Assembly (NCBI GenBank): GCA_016707785.1
Contig: JADJGZ010000049.1
Coordinates: forward strand, 1 to 30,157
Length of the DNA stretch: 30,157 nt
Direction of reading: 5' to 3'
Origin: Bacteroidales bacterium
Lineage (GTDB): Bacteria > Bacteroidota > Bacteroidia > Bacteroidales > UBA4417
Part shown: piece by piece, positions 23,592-30,157 of the stretch
How the letters are laid out: every line of letters begins with the position of its first letter
Numbering within the stretch: the stretch's first letter is position 1
Made by a program: the position numbers and the translations under genes
The notes under the pieces: generated by a model
Told to the model about the DNA's origin: nothing
Seen by the model: only the letters and a program-made list of their open reading frames with translations
Databases searched by the model: none

Positions 23592-24683
23592 ATGGATAAC
23601 ACAAGAATCTTCAAAACCCCTTTTGCGAACATTTATCCGCTATATATTCAGAAGGTTGAAAGGAAGGGGCACACAAAAGCTGAAGTATTTTTGATCCTTT
23701 TGTCTTTACTGACTGTAGTGCTTCCGGGATGTAAAAAGAATGAAGCCACTCCGGAGATTATTACGCCAAAAAAGTGGCATATTCTGTCGAGTCAGCCCAA
23801 TGTTTTCTTAAGCTCGGTCAGCTTTCTCAATTCAAATATAGGTTTCGCGGTAGGTTCATATTTGGATGATGAGGGATTATTTTTACATGGAATGATCTTT
23901 AAAACATCTGATGAAGGGGTAAATTGGGTTGTTACTTCCCCCGATACCCTGCATGATTTATTTACAGTGTTTTTCACAGATACTTTAACCGGGTATGCAG
24001 CGGGTACAAACTGTATTATCAAAACAAGTAATGGGGGCAAAGATTGGATTACCATTCTTGAAGACACAGAAATACACTTAATTTCAATGTATTTTCCAGA
24101 TAAGAATACCGGATTTGCTGTTGGATTATTCGGTGAGATATTAAAAACCACCAATGCCGGAGAAAGCTGGGAATACCAGCAATCAGAGACCCGGTGTCAG
24201 CTGACTTCCGTATGGTTTACTGATAATCAGACAGGATATATAGTAGGGTACTGGAACCAGGACCCGGACCTATATGGAATCATGCTTAAAACTAAAGACG
24301 GGGGTGCAACCTGGGATTCTATTCCCCTGCCTGCCCGTTATACACCTGCTTCAATTACATTCACCACTCCTACAGTAGGTTACATTACAGGTGGCAATTC
24401 TGTTCTGAAGACCACTGACGCAGGCCGGAACTGGGAAATTATCTTTACCAACCCATATGGAGGGTTACAATCTGCCTCATTTATCCGTAATTCCCCTTCC
24501 GGTTTTGTGGTGGGTCAAAATGGGGCAATATTTAAAACGGTGGATGCAGGTGTGAACTGGTCGCGGATGGAAGGTGCAACTACTCATTCGCTGAATTCTG
24601 TTTTTATGGTAAACTATGATCTGGCATATGCTACCGCCTTTGACGGGTTTACAAATATGGGAACACTTCTCAAATGGAAATGA
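23592..24683 (+). CDS. Ycf48-like beta-propeller lipoprotein with a DUF2200-like N-terminal extension
   Basis: The ORF has 363 codons. From residue 33 it reads as a lipoprotein: hydrophobic FLILLSLLTVV and the lipobox LPGC (C47). A beta-propeller follows, with six repeats of the Ycf48/BNR type (FKTSDEGVNW, IKTSNGGKDW, LKTTNAGESW, LKTKDGGATW, LKTTDAGRNW, FKTVDAGVNW, each near a GYAAG/GFAVG segment). Residues 1-32 (IFKTPFANIYPLYIQKVERK, GHTKAEV) instead match the beginning of DUF2200 proteins. Signal peptidase II would normally need the hydrophobic part close to the N-terminus, so the real start could be the TTG at 23691. The lipoprotein should sit on the outer membrane or inner membrane periplasmic face; function unknown. 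Confidence 0.75.
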   Translation: MDNTRIFKTPFANIYPLYIQKVERKGHTKAEVFLILLSLLTVVLPGCKKNEATPEIITPKKWHILSSQPNVFLSSVSFLNSNIGFAVGSYLDDEGLFLHGMIFKTSDEGVNWVVTSPDTLHDLFTVFFTDTLTGYAAGTNCIIKTSNGGKDWITILEDTEIHLISMYFPDKNTGFAVGLFGEILKTTNAGESWEYQQSETRCQLTSVWFTDNQTGYIVGYWNQDPDLYGIMLKTKDGGATWDSIPLPARYTPASITFTTPTVGYITGGNSVLKTTDAGRNWEIIFTNPYGGLQSASFIRNSPSGFVVGQNGAIFKTVDAGVNWSRMEGATTHSLNSVFMVNYDLAYATAFDGFTNMGTLLKWK

Positions 24684-24810
24684 TGTACACCTGGTTTGAA
24701 TGAGTTACCCGACAGTAAGAACTGTCAGGTGGGTGATTGACCGGAAGCCCTGATAAGATGCAGAATAATAAATGGTTTAATACTCTTCACATTCTTCAAT
24801 CATTAATAAC

Positions 24811-25485
24811 ATGATGATGAAAAAGATTGTTTCCTTTTTGCTGATCACCGGATTCGTTTTCCTGTTTACACTTGATTCAATAGCACAGTCGTGTCATGCC
24901 CGGCTTGGGATGAACTTTTCAGGGTTCAATCAGTTTGACGAGAATGGCTCTTACAATAATTACCGGATGATCAAGCCGGGATGGAATGTCGGGGGTGTGT
25001 ATGAATTCTTCCCGGGTAATCGTTTTTCGATCGAAACAGGCCTTATACTTGAAAGTAAGGGCGAAAAGTATGATTACACCAAGTGGGTCCCTTCCGAATT
25101 CACGAAAGCAATCAATATAACCAGATTAATTTATCTTGATCTCCCGGTGATGGGTAAGCTTAATATTCCAGTTGGTAAAAAGATATTCTTTGCTGCGGCA
25201 GGTCCCTATGTCGGTCTTGGCCTGTTAGGTTGGGAAGAAAGCATTACTACACCCAAAACCAATCTGAATACCCGTTCACTAGTGGGTTGGGGGAATAAAA
25301 GCGATAATAGATACAGGCGGATTGATTATGGAGGGAAAGCAATGCTGGGTGTTGAATATGGTAACTTCCAATTCAGCCTCTTTTATTCAGCCGGACTAAG
25401 AGATATTTACAATTTTGATAGGGACCACCATAAAACACTGAATCAATCAGGTGGATTCACAATAGGTTATAAAGTGGTCCATTAA
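24811..25485 (+). CDS. Outer-membrane beta-barrel protein, PorT-like
   Basis: The 224-residue product has a signal peptide (MMMKKIVSFLLITGFVFLFT, then IAQ) and a barrel pattern: alternating strands such as ARLGMNFSGF, WNVGGVYEFF, FSIETGLILES, YLDLPVMGKLNI, FFAAAGPYVGLGL, AMLGVEYGNFQFSLFYSAGL, ending in GGFTIGYKVVH. The RLIYLDLPVM-KLNIP signature is common in the Bacteroidota PorT/OMP_b-brl_2 family, with about 8 strands. It lies in the outer membrane. It starts 127 nt after the lipoprotein gene, in the same orientation. Confidence 0.85.
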   Translation: MMMKKIVSFLLITGFVFLFTLDSIAQSCHARLGMNFSGFNQFDENGSYNNYRMIKPGWNVGGVYEFFPGNRFSIETGLILESKGEKYDYTKWVPSEFTKAINITRLIYLDLPVMGKLNIPVGKKIFFAAAGPYVGLGLLGWEESITTPKTNLNTRSLVGWGNKSDNRYRRIDYGGKAMLGVEYGNFQFSLFYSAGLRDIYNFDRDHHKTLNQSGGFTIGYKVVH

Positions 25486-25554
25486 GTTTTCATCTGACTA
25501 AGGAATAGTGATATTAAAAATTCCTTGATTCAGAAATTGTTATACTGTATCCTG

Positions 25555-26064
25555 ATGGAAACCGTTTTTGAACACATACTCATAAATCATTATAAAGCGG
25601 ATCTGATTGCTTATATGCAAGCTCATCCTGAAAACTTTGAAGAAGTCATTCATCTGGCTGTCTCAGATAAACAGCCCTATGCCTGGCGTGCAGCATGGCT
25701 GTTATGGAGTTGCATGGAAAAGAATGATCCAAGGGTCCTCGACTATCAGCAAGACATTATTGATTGCTTAAAAAGCAGCCAGGAAAATCAACAAAGGGAA
25801 TTGCTTAATGTGATCCTGAATTTGGATATTCAAGAAGAGTTGGAAGGTTTGTTGTTTAATGCTTGTATTTCTATATGGGAGAAATTGAGTAATCAGCCTT
25901 CAGTCAGGTTGAAGGCATTAAAAACAATGATCCGTATTGTCGGAAAACACCCGGAATTGTCCCAGGAAATTGACTTTCTGACCCAAAGCCATTATTTAGA
26001 ATCCTTGCCTCCTGCATCGAGAAAGTCGGTAGGGGTCATGATAAGATCTATCCGTCAACCCTGA
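25555..26064 (+). CDS. Helical protein of unknown function (HEAT-like)
   Basis: ATG 25555 gives 169 residues; the frame can be extended upstream to a TTG at 25525. The sequence is all helical, with no signal peptide: METVFEHILINHYKADLIAY, PENFEEVIHLAV, PYAWRAAWLLWSCM, DIIDCLKSSQENQQRELLNVIL, QPSVRLKALKTMIRIV, KHPELSQEIDFLTQ. Paired helices with the W-R-A-A-W-x-L pattern suggest armadillo/HEAT-like repeats as found in small Bacteroidota proteins of unknown role. It lies in front of the ccm genes in the same orientation, but these have their own promoter. Confidence 0.7.
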   Translation: METVFEHILINHYKADLIAYMQAHPENFEEVIHLAVSDKQPYAWRAAWLLWSCMEKNDPRVLDYQQDIIDCLKSSQENQQRELLNVILNLDIQEELEGLLFNACISIWEKLSNQPSVRLKALKTMIRIVGKHPELSQEIDFLTQSHYLESLPPASRKSVGVMIRSIRQP

Positions 26065-26141
26065 GCATTTCAGATCCTTCTTCAAATTCCATTTTCCTTT
26101 TTATACTTCAAATGCATCTGTAGTATATATACAGCTTTTTA

Positions 26142-26149
26142 TATCTTTG
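26142..26149 (+). promoter_or_regulatory. -7 element of the ccm operon
   Basis: TATCTTTG is an exact TAnnTTTG match. The transcription start would be near 26155, so the ATG at 26167 would have a leader of about 12 nt and the TTG at 26158 would be nearly leaderless. This supports 26167 as the ccmB start. Confidence 0.55.
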
Positions 26150-26166
26150 TACAACATTTGAATGGG

Positions 26167-26826
26167 ATGCTGGTACATGAAATTAAACACCTGGTAGCTA
26201 AAGACGTAAGCCTTGAATTAAAGCAACGCTACGCCTTTAATGGGATTCTGCTTTATGTAGTGTCTACCATTTTTGTGTGCTATCTTTCGTTTACTGGTGT
26301 TATAGATCCTGAAACCTGGAATGCGCTCTTCTGGATCATTATGCTTTTTGCTGCGGTAAACGCAGTTTCCAAGAGCTTTGTCCAGGAAAGCATCCAAAGG
26401 CAGCTTTATTACTATACCCTGGCAAGTCCGCAGTCGATCATACTTTCGAAGGTGATTTACAATACTATGCTGATGGGTGTGCTTTCTGCCCTTTGTATCC
26501 TGGTTTTCACGGCCCTGATGGGTAGCTTTATCCATTCCTATGGGGTGTTTATGCTTGCCCTGGCTTTAGGGAGTTTTGGTTTTTCTTCTGTACTGACCAT
26601 GATTGCCGCTATTGCCTCCAGGACCAGCAATAACTTTGCACTGATGGCCATTTTAAGTTTTCCCATCATGTTGCCCTTTTTGTTGTTACTCATGAATGTA
26701 TCTTCTTCAGCCCTGAGTAATGGTACAATTGCCGATAACGCAACCTACCTGCTGGCATTATTCCTGCTGGATGCTGTTGTAGTGGCACTCTCATTTGTTC
26801 TCTTTCCGTATTTGTGGAGAGATTAA
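26167..26826 (+). CDS. ccmB: Heme exporter subunit CcmB
   Basis: From ATG 26167 the product has 219 residues, the normal CcmB length. It begins with LVHEIKHLVAKDVSLELKQRY, the typical cytoplasmic start of CcmB with the EIK..KD..LE motif, and has six hydrophobic helices (GILLYVVSTIFVCYLSF, ALFWIIMLFAAVNAVSKSF, VIYNTMLMGVLSALCILVF and others) with a QESIQRQLYYYTLASP loop. CcmB is the membrane subunit of the CcmAB ATP-dependent transporter that releases heme-loaded CcmE from CcmC. No ccmA ATPase gene is next to it. Confidence 0.88.
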   Translation: MLVHEIKHLVAKDVSLELKQRYAFNGILLYVVSTIFVCYLSFTGVIDPETWNALFWIIMLFAAVNAVSKSFVQESIQRQLYYYTLASPQSIILSKVIYNTMLMGVLSALCILVFTALMGSFIHSYGVFMLALALGSFGFSSVLTMIAAIASRTSNNFALMAILSFPIMLPFLLLLMNVSSSALSNGTIADNATYLLALFLLDAVVVALSFVLFPYLWRD

Positions 26827-26853
26827 TTTTAACCATGCATGAATTATTGAAAT

Positions 26854-27537
26854 ATGGGAATGACCTTTAAAAAAGATTGGTGGAAGTTTCTGGGACTCGC
26901 TTTAGTGCTCTATAGTGTTATTGTGGGAATGATGATGAAAGTCCCTGAATTGCCTCTTATCGGGGAATCAATCAGGAACCTTTTTTACCATGTGGTAATG
27001 TGGTTCGCGATGATGCTTATGTTCATCATTGGCCTGGTGAGCAGCATCCGATATCTTTCGGCTTTTGACATGAAATATGACCGGCTGGCCTCGCAGGCAG
27101 TGAATGTGGGCCTCCTATTCGGGATACTTGGTATTGTTACCGGGATGGAATGGGCCAAATTTACATGGGGCACTGCCTGGACTAACGATCCCCAGTTGAA
27201 TGGCGCAGCAGTCACTATACTGGCCTACTTTGCCTACCTGGTGCTTCGAAGTTCTTTGGATGAGGACCATAAACGCGCAAGGATTTCAGCTGTCTATAAT
27301 ATCTTTGCATTTGTCCTGCTTGTAGTATTCATTGGAATTCTGCCGAGAATCGCCAATAATTCATTACATCCTGCTGCAGGGGGAAATGCCAGCACTATGG
27401 CTACATTGGATACTTCACTTCGCATGGTGTTTTATCCGGCTATCATCGGTTGGGTGCTCATTGGTTGCTGGATTATACAAATCAAATTGCGACTGGCCTC
27501 CATCAAACACAGGCTCATGGAATCCGATATTCAATAA
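26854..27537 (+). CDS. ccmC: Heme handling protein CcmC (CcsA-like)
   Basis: The 227-residue protein has six membrane helices. The tryptophan-rich heme motif is present in variant form as TWGTAWTNDPQLNG, and periplasmic histidines that bind heme are seen in LFYHVVMW and NSLHPAAGG, between helices 1-2 and 5-6. CcmC loads heme on to CcmE. The gene starts 27 nt after ccmB and is in an operon with it. The T-N in place of the usual V-W of the W-G-x-x-W motif appears to be a lineage variant. Confidence 0.88.
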   Translation: MGMTFKKDWWKFLGLALVLYSVIVGMMMKVPELPLIGESIRNLFYHVVMWFAMMLMFIIGLVSSIRYLSAFDMKYDRLASQAVNVGLLFGILGIVTGMEWAKFTWGTAWTNDPQLNGAAVTILAYFAYLVLRSSLDEDHKRARISAVYNIFAFVLLVVFIGILPRIANNSLHPAAGGNASTMATLDTSLRMVFYPAIIGWVLIGCWIIQIKLRLASIKHRLMESDIQ

Positions 27538-27583
27538 TCGCCATGTTAAACAAATGATTGTCTAAACTTGTTAATTACTTACC

Positions 27584-27718
27584 ATGTACGAATCAAAATA
27601 TTTTGTGGTTGTCATCGTTTTGGCAACAGTATTTGTAGGAATCGCCGGTTACCTTATTTACCTTGATATTAAAACCCGGAAACTCGAAAAACAACTCAAC
27701 GACAAGGAGAAAGATTAA
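27584..27718 (+). CDS. ccmD: CcmD-like small membrane protein
   Basis: This 44-residue gene (MYESKYFVVVIVLATVFVGI, then AGYLIYLDIKTRKLEKQLND) is too short for most gene finders. It has a single membrane helix followed by a positively charged coiled-coil-like tail, the exact design of CcmD, which binds CcmC and assists release of heme-loaded CcmE from CcmABC. Its location between ccmC and ccmE, with a 1-nt gap before the ccmE ATG, supports the call more than the sequence itself does. Confidence 0.8.
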   Translation: MYESKYFVVVIVLATVFVGIAGYLIYLDIKTRKLEKQLNDKEKD

Positions 27719-27719
27719 G

Positions 27720-28160
27720 ATGAAAAAAACGCATATTATCATCATCATATTTGTAGTTGTTGCAATAGGTGTAGTGATCAGTTTGTTCATGAATATCAGC
27801 ACTTACAGCAACTTCTCAAAAGCAGCCCGTAACCAGGGGAAGGATTTCCAGATCATCGGGAAACTCGATAAAACCCGTCCTGTTATTTACGATGCCAAAC
27901 TGAACCCCAATGAGTTTTCATTCTATATGGCAGATGAAAAAGGACATGTCAGGAAGGTGGTTTATAGCGGGGCCAAACCCCAGGACTTTGAGAAACCTTC
28001 GCAATTGGTTGTCATCGGAGCTATGGCTGATGACAGCATCTTTCTTGCGAAAAGCCTGCTGATGCAATGTCCTTCGAAATATAATGACGATGACAAGCCG
28101 GATTCTTTTGGAAAAAAGGAATTTGACGCAACGAAACCTCAACAGGGTACCAGTATGTAA
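27720..28160 (+). CDS. ccmE: Cytochrome c maturation heme chaperone CcmE, CxxxY type
   Basis: From ATG 27720, right after ccmD, 146 residues follow; a frame opening at TTG 27663 would overlap ccmD entirely. One N-terminal membrane helix (IIIIIFVVVAIGVVISLF) is followed by the OB-fold beta barrel (FQIIGKLDKTRPVIYDAKLN, FSFYMADEKGHVRKVVYSG, FEKPSQLVVIGAMADDSIFLA). The heme-binding position, usually H in HxxxY, is a cysteine here: C117-P-S-K-Y121. This cysteine variant is known in archaea and Desulfovibrio and in other lineages. The acidic tail (NDDDKPD) is also usual. No ccmF, ccmG or ccmH gene follows. Confidence 0.9.
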   Translation: MKKTHIIIIIFVVVAIGVVISLFMNISTYSNFSKAARNQGKDFQIIGKLDKTRPVIYDAKLNPNEFSFYMADEKGHVRKVVYSGAKPQDFEKPSQLVVIGAMADDSIFLAKSLLMQCPSKYNDDDKPDSFGKKEFDATKPQQGTSM

Positions 28161-28240
28161 GCCTTAGCGGCTATCATTTTCACCCTTACATTTTCCTTTT
28201 TCTTATCAGGTCTCCTTAGTAACTCTGGAGTTTGCGCTGA

Positions 28241-29407
28241 TTATTGTTTCTCACCACTTATGGTTTTGAATTCACAGTTATCGGCCAGGCCTTTTAACAA
28301 GCTTTCAAGACAAAGGGTAACATAGATATCCGGTTTTTCCTGTTCGAGGATGGATTCATTCAATTTATATTGCCATTTATCCCAGATAAAGACAGTTCTG
28401 GAGAAACTATCTTTGAAATAGGATTGCACATATTGCCCGAATGAATCATGGATGATCAGGATATTTGGCAGCGATGCATCACTCTGTGTATATCCCTTAA
28501 AGTATTCTTTGGCTTCAAACTCATCAGGCACCTGGTAGGGGCAGGGCTGAATCAGGCTGGTAGTAACCTTATATTTTGGATTAAAGAAATAGCGACGGTC
28601 TCTCATTTCCTTTGCCTTATTGAGAATAACCGCCAGGTTTCCTCCATCCCTCCACATGGTTTGAATATTGTAATCAGACGATTGCTTCATCTTCAGTCCA
28701 GGGAAATTATGCCTGATATTCTTCATGATTTCCTGGTATCCTACAAATCCCCCGATATCGTTCCAATGGTTATCAGTAGCCATAAATAATCCTTCAGGGA
28801 TGCTGTCCTTTGCAGCCAATAAGGCCGGTCTTAAATCAATAACCTTGATGCCGATACTTTTCAGCAGGTCGATGAATTGATCAGTACGACTGATCGTATC
28901 TTTCTGTTGAACAAACCAGGGCAGGTATTCAGGGTAAATGGAATATTTTGTCGGACAAATGGCGAAGTAGTAATCGATCCCTTTTTCAGCCAGGTACTTT
29001 TTCCGAAAGAGGAAATCAGATTTCACTTTATCCAGGTCTTCCCGGGTGAAAAGATCTGTGCGCTGGTAATTCACCAATTCCTTGGGTACCATAAAGAGGT
29101 TGCCCTTTTTCCCAAGGATTACCTGGTCGGGATAAGGACATTTGTTGAATAGGTTCAGGCTCAGGTCGGAATAAACCTTCACCAGCTGATTCCTATAGGC
29201 AAAGTGGTCATTATAATAGGCTTCGTAAGCTACCGGAAAGGGGTCGAGAAGGTTTAAACGAAGTACAGGTTTATCACTCAATCTCCTGTTTTCACTATTA
29301 GGCATTTCTGGCAACCAGTGAAAAGCCTGCTGCAAAAAAGCAGAGCAGAGAACGAGGGCAAAGAGGACGATCGCTGTGATGCGGGATACCAGTGTCTTGC
29401 GGTTCAT
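28241..29407 (-). CDS. AlgX/AlgJ-like SGNH-hydrolase-fold acetyltransferase
   Basis: The 388-residue protein has an N-terminal signal anchor (ITAIVLFALVLCSAFLQQAF) followed by the AlgX/AlgJ pattern: NSENRRLSDKPVL, FPVAYEAYYNDHFAYRNQLV, ILGKKGNLFM, a catalytic D-x-H in ATDNHWNDIGG, and the nucleophile serine in IIHDSFGQY. Such proteins take acetyl groups from the membrane partner AlgI and transfer them to polysaccharides in the periplasm. Its stop lies 80 nt from the ccmE stop, convergent. It starts 11 nt after the stop of the AlgI-like gene, so the two form one operon. Confidence 0.88.
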   Translation of the reverse strand: MNRKTLVSRITAIVLFALVLCSAFLQQAFHWLPEMPNSENRRLSDKPVLRLNLLDPFPVAYEAYYNDHFAYRNQLVKVYSDLSLNLFNKCPYPDQVILGKKGNLFMVPKELVNYQRTDLFTREDLDKVKSDFLFRKKYLAEKGIDYYFAICPTKYSIYPEYLPWFVQQKDTISRTDQFIDLLKSIGIKVIDLRPALLAAKDSIPEGLFMATDNHWNDIGGFVGYQEIMKNIRHNFPGLKMKQSSDYNIQTMWRDGGNLAVILNKAKEMRDRRYFFNPKYKVTTSLIQPCPYQVPDEFEAKEYFKGYTQSDASLPNILIIHDSFGQYVQSYFKDSFSRTVFIWDKWQYKLNESILEQEKPDIYVTLCLESLLKGLADNCEFKTISGEKQ

Positions 29408-29418
29408 AATTCTGCTGG

Positions 29419-30157
29419 TTAGAAACGATAATAAATAAATGGATTGTAAGTTGTCGTAATCAGGTACATGGAACAGATGGCCAGGATGGCAGTGAAAAAC
29501 AGCACCTGTGCTATTCTGTATGATTCTGCAATCAGCAGAGAGCGTTCTTCCATACGGCTGACCTGTAAATCTATTTTCTTATTGAGCCATACAAGTAATC
29601 CTGATGCACTAAGCAGTCCTATCACAAAGAAGAGTATGAATTCTGCATTCATAATCTTACTGAAGGTATAGAGGTTCAGACTGGCGTTACTTTGTCCGAA
29701 AAGGGCGGCATAATAGTCCCAGGCATAACCTATGTCTTCTGCTCTGAAAAGTACCCATGCCATCAGGGCTACAAATAAAGTATAAAGATGCTGAAGGGGG
29801 CGCCAGAGTTTATCAGGGAATTTGCCCGACAACAGCCTTTCCAGGATCAGGAAGGTCCCGTGCATAAACCCCCATAATACAAACGACCAGCTTGCCCCAT
29901 GCCACAGTCCTGTTACGAAAAACACAAATAAAAGGTTAAAATATGTTCTTCCATTTCCTTTCCTGTTTCCTCCAAGGGGAACATATAAATAGTCCCGGAA
30001 CCAGGTGGACAGGCTGATATGCCAACGTCTCCAGAATTCCTTGATCGACCTTGAGATGTAGGGGTAGTTAAAGTTTTCCATAAAAGTAAACCCGAACATC
30101 TTTCCTAATCCGATCGCCATATCAGAGTACCCGGAAAAATCAAAATAAATCTGAAGT
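29419..30157 (-). CDS. AlgI-like MBOAT O-acyltransferase, cut by the right window edge
   Basis: The visible C-terminal half (about 245 residues) runs off the right edge. At the edge it reads LQIYFDFSGYSDMAIGLGKM, then FPYISRSIKEFWRRWHISLS-like sequence, YLYVPLGGNRKG, the catalytic-histidine segment LWHGASWSFVLWGFMHG and several membrane helices. These are standard for the AlgI/DltB branch of MBOAT proteins, about 470 residues when complete. It carries acetyl or other acyl groups across the inner membrane for transfer to exopolysaccharide by the AlgX-like protein encoded next. Confidence 0.93.
   Translation of the reverse strand, partial: LQIYFDFSGYSDMAIGLGKMFGFTFMENFNYPYISRSIKEFWRRWHISLSTWFRDYLYVPLGGNRKGNGRTYFNLLFVFFVTGLWHGASWSFVLWGFMHGTFLILERLLSGKFPDKLWRPLQHLYTLFVALMAWVLFRAEDIGYAWDYYAALFGQSNASLNLYTFSKIMNAEFILFFVIGLLSASGLLVWLNKKIDLQVSRMEERSLLIAESYRIAQVLFFTAILAICSMYLITTTYNPFIYYRF

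Noticed and set aside
27663..27719. Long ccmE form starting at TTG 27663
   Set aside because: It would overlap the ccmD-like gene entirely, and its extra residues are not CcmE-like. The ATG at 27720 follows the ccmD stop by 1 nt.

Overview
The window looks like chromosomal DNA of a member of the Bacteroidota, probably an anaerobic or facultative Bacteroidales-like or related environmental lineage. The evidence is a low overall GC content, a secreted protein with a type IX secretion (T9SS, Por) C-terminal sorting domain, several promoters with the Bacteroidota -7 element TAnnTTTG, an almost complete lack of Shine-Dalgarno sequences, and families typical of the phylum (DUF6326, PorT-like barrel, Ycf48-like lipoprotein). 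No rRNA, tRNA, integrase, transposase or CRISPR array was seen.

Layout. 0-0.5 kb: the tail of an unrecognised gene and a relic resembling the C-terminus of DUF3857/transglutaminase proteins. 0.65-2.7 kb: a Crp/Fnr regulator gene interrupted by an in-frame TAA, a convergent DUF6326 membrane protein with an unusual secreted-type N-terminus, and an SRPBCC protein. 2.9-6.5 kb: secreted proteins (small unknown, frameshifted T9SS cargo, thioredoxin-like, metallo-beta-lactamase fold). 6.9-10.3 kb: a 1141-residue hybrid histidine kinase with PAS, PocR, three more PAS, HisKA, HATPase and receiver domains. 10.4-11.8 kb: an intact Crp/Fnr regulator followed by an SDR. 11.9-20.2 kb, all minus strand: SDR, AraC regulator, Bcp peroxiredoxin, aldo-keto reductase, SDR/DUF2867, Dps and a Ca2+-type P-ATPase, a redox/stress-flavoured block. 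20.4-25.5 kb: GNAT acetyltransferase, CHAD protein, XRE-pentapeptide regulator, Ycf48-like lipoprotein, barrel protein. 25.5-28.2 kb: a helical unknown protein and cytochrome c maturation genes ccmB, ccmC, a ccmD-like gene and ccmE. 28.2-30.2 kb, minus strand: an AlgX/AlgJ-like and an AlgI-like pair for polysaccharide O-acetylation, the latter cut by the window edge.

Three regulatory layouts stand out. (1) Two promoters 9 kb apart share TTGAC-N4-GTYAA, exactly 22 nt, then TAGTTTTG; each drives the gene next to a Crp/Fnr-family gene. (2) Three 13-nt near-palindromes spaced exactly 21 bp apart precede the XRE-pentapeptide gene, the last falling between the -33 and -7 positions. (3) Two 18-nt direct repeats 21 bp apart lie between the AraC regulator and the SDR it probably controls.

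A second theme is gene disruption. Between 13.4 and 18.1 kb five of six genes contain one or more small indels, mostly in short homopolymers, and the expected frame resumes cleanly after each. Either this stretch carries consensus errors or the block has decayed very recently. I describe those genes as single units with their lesions marked.
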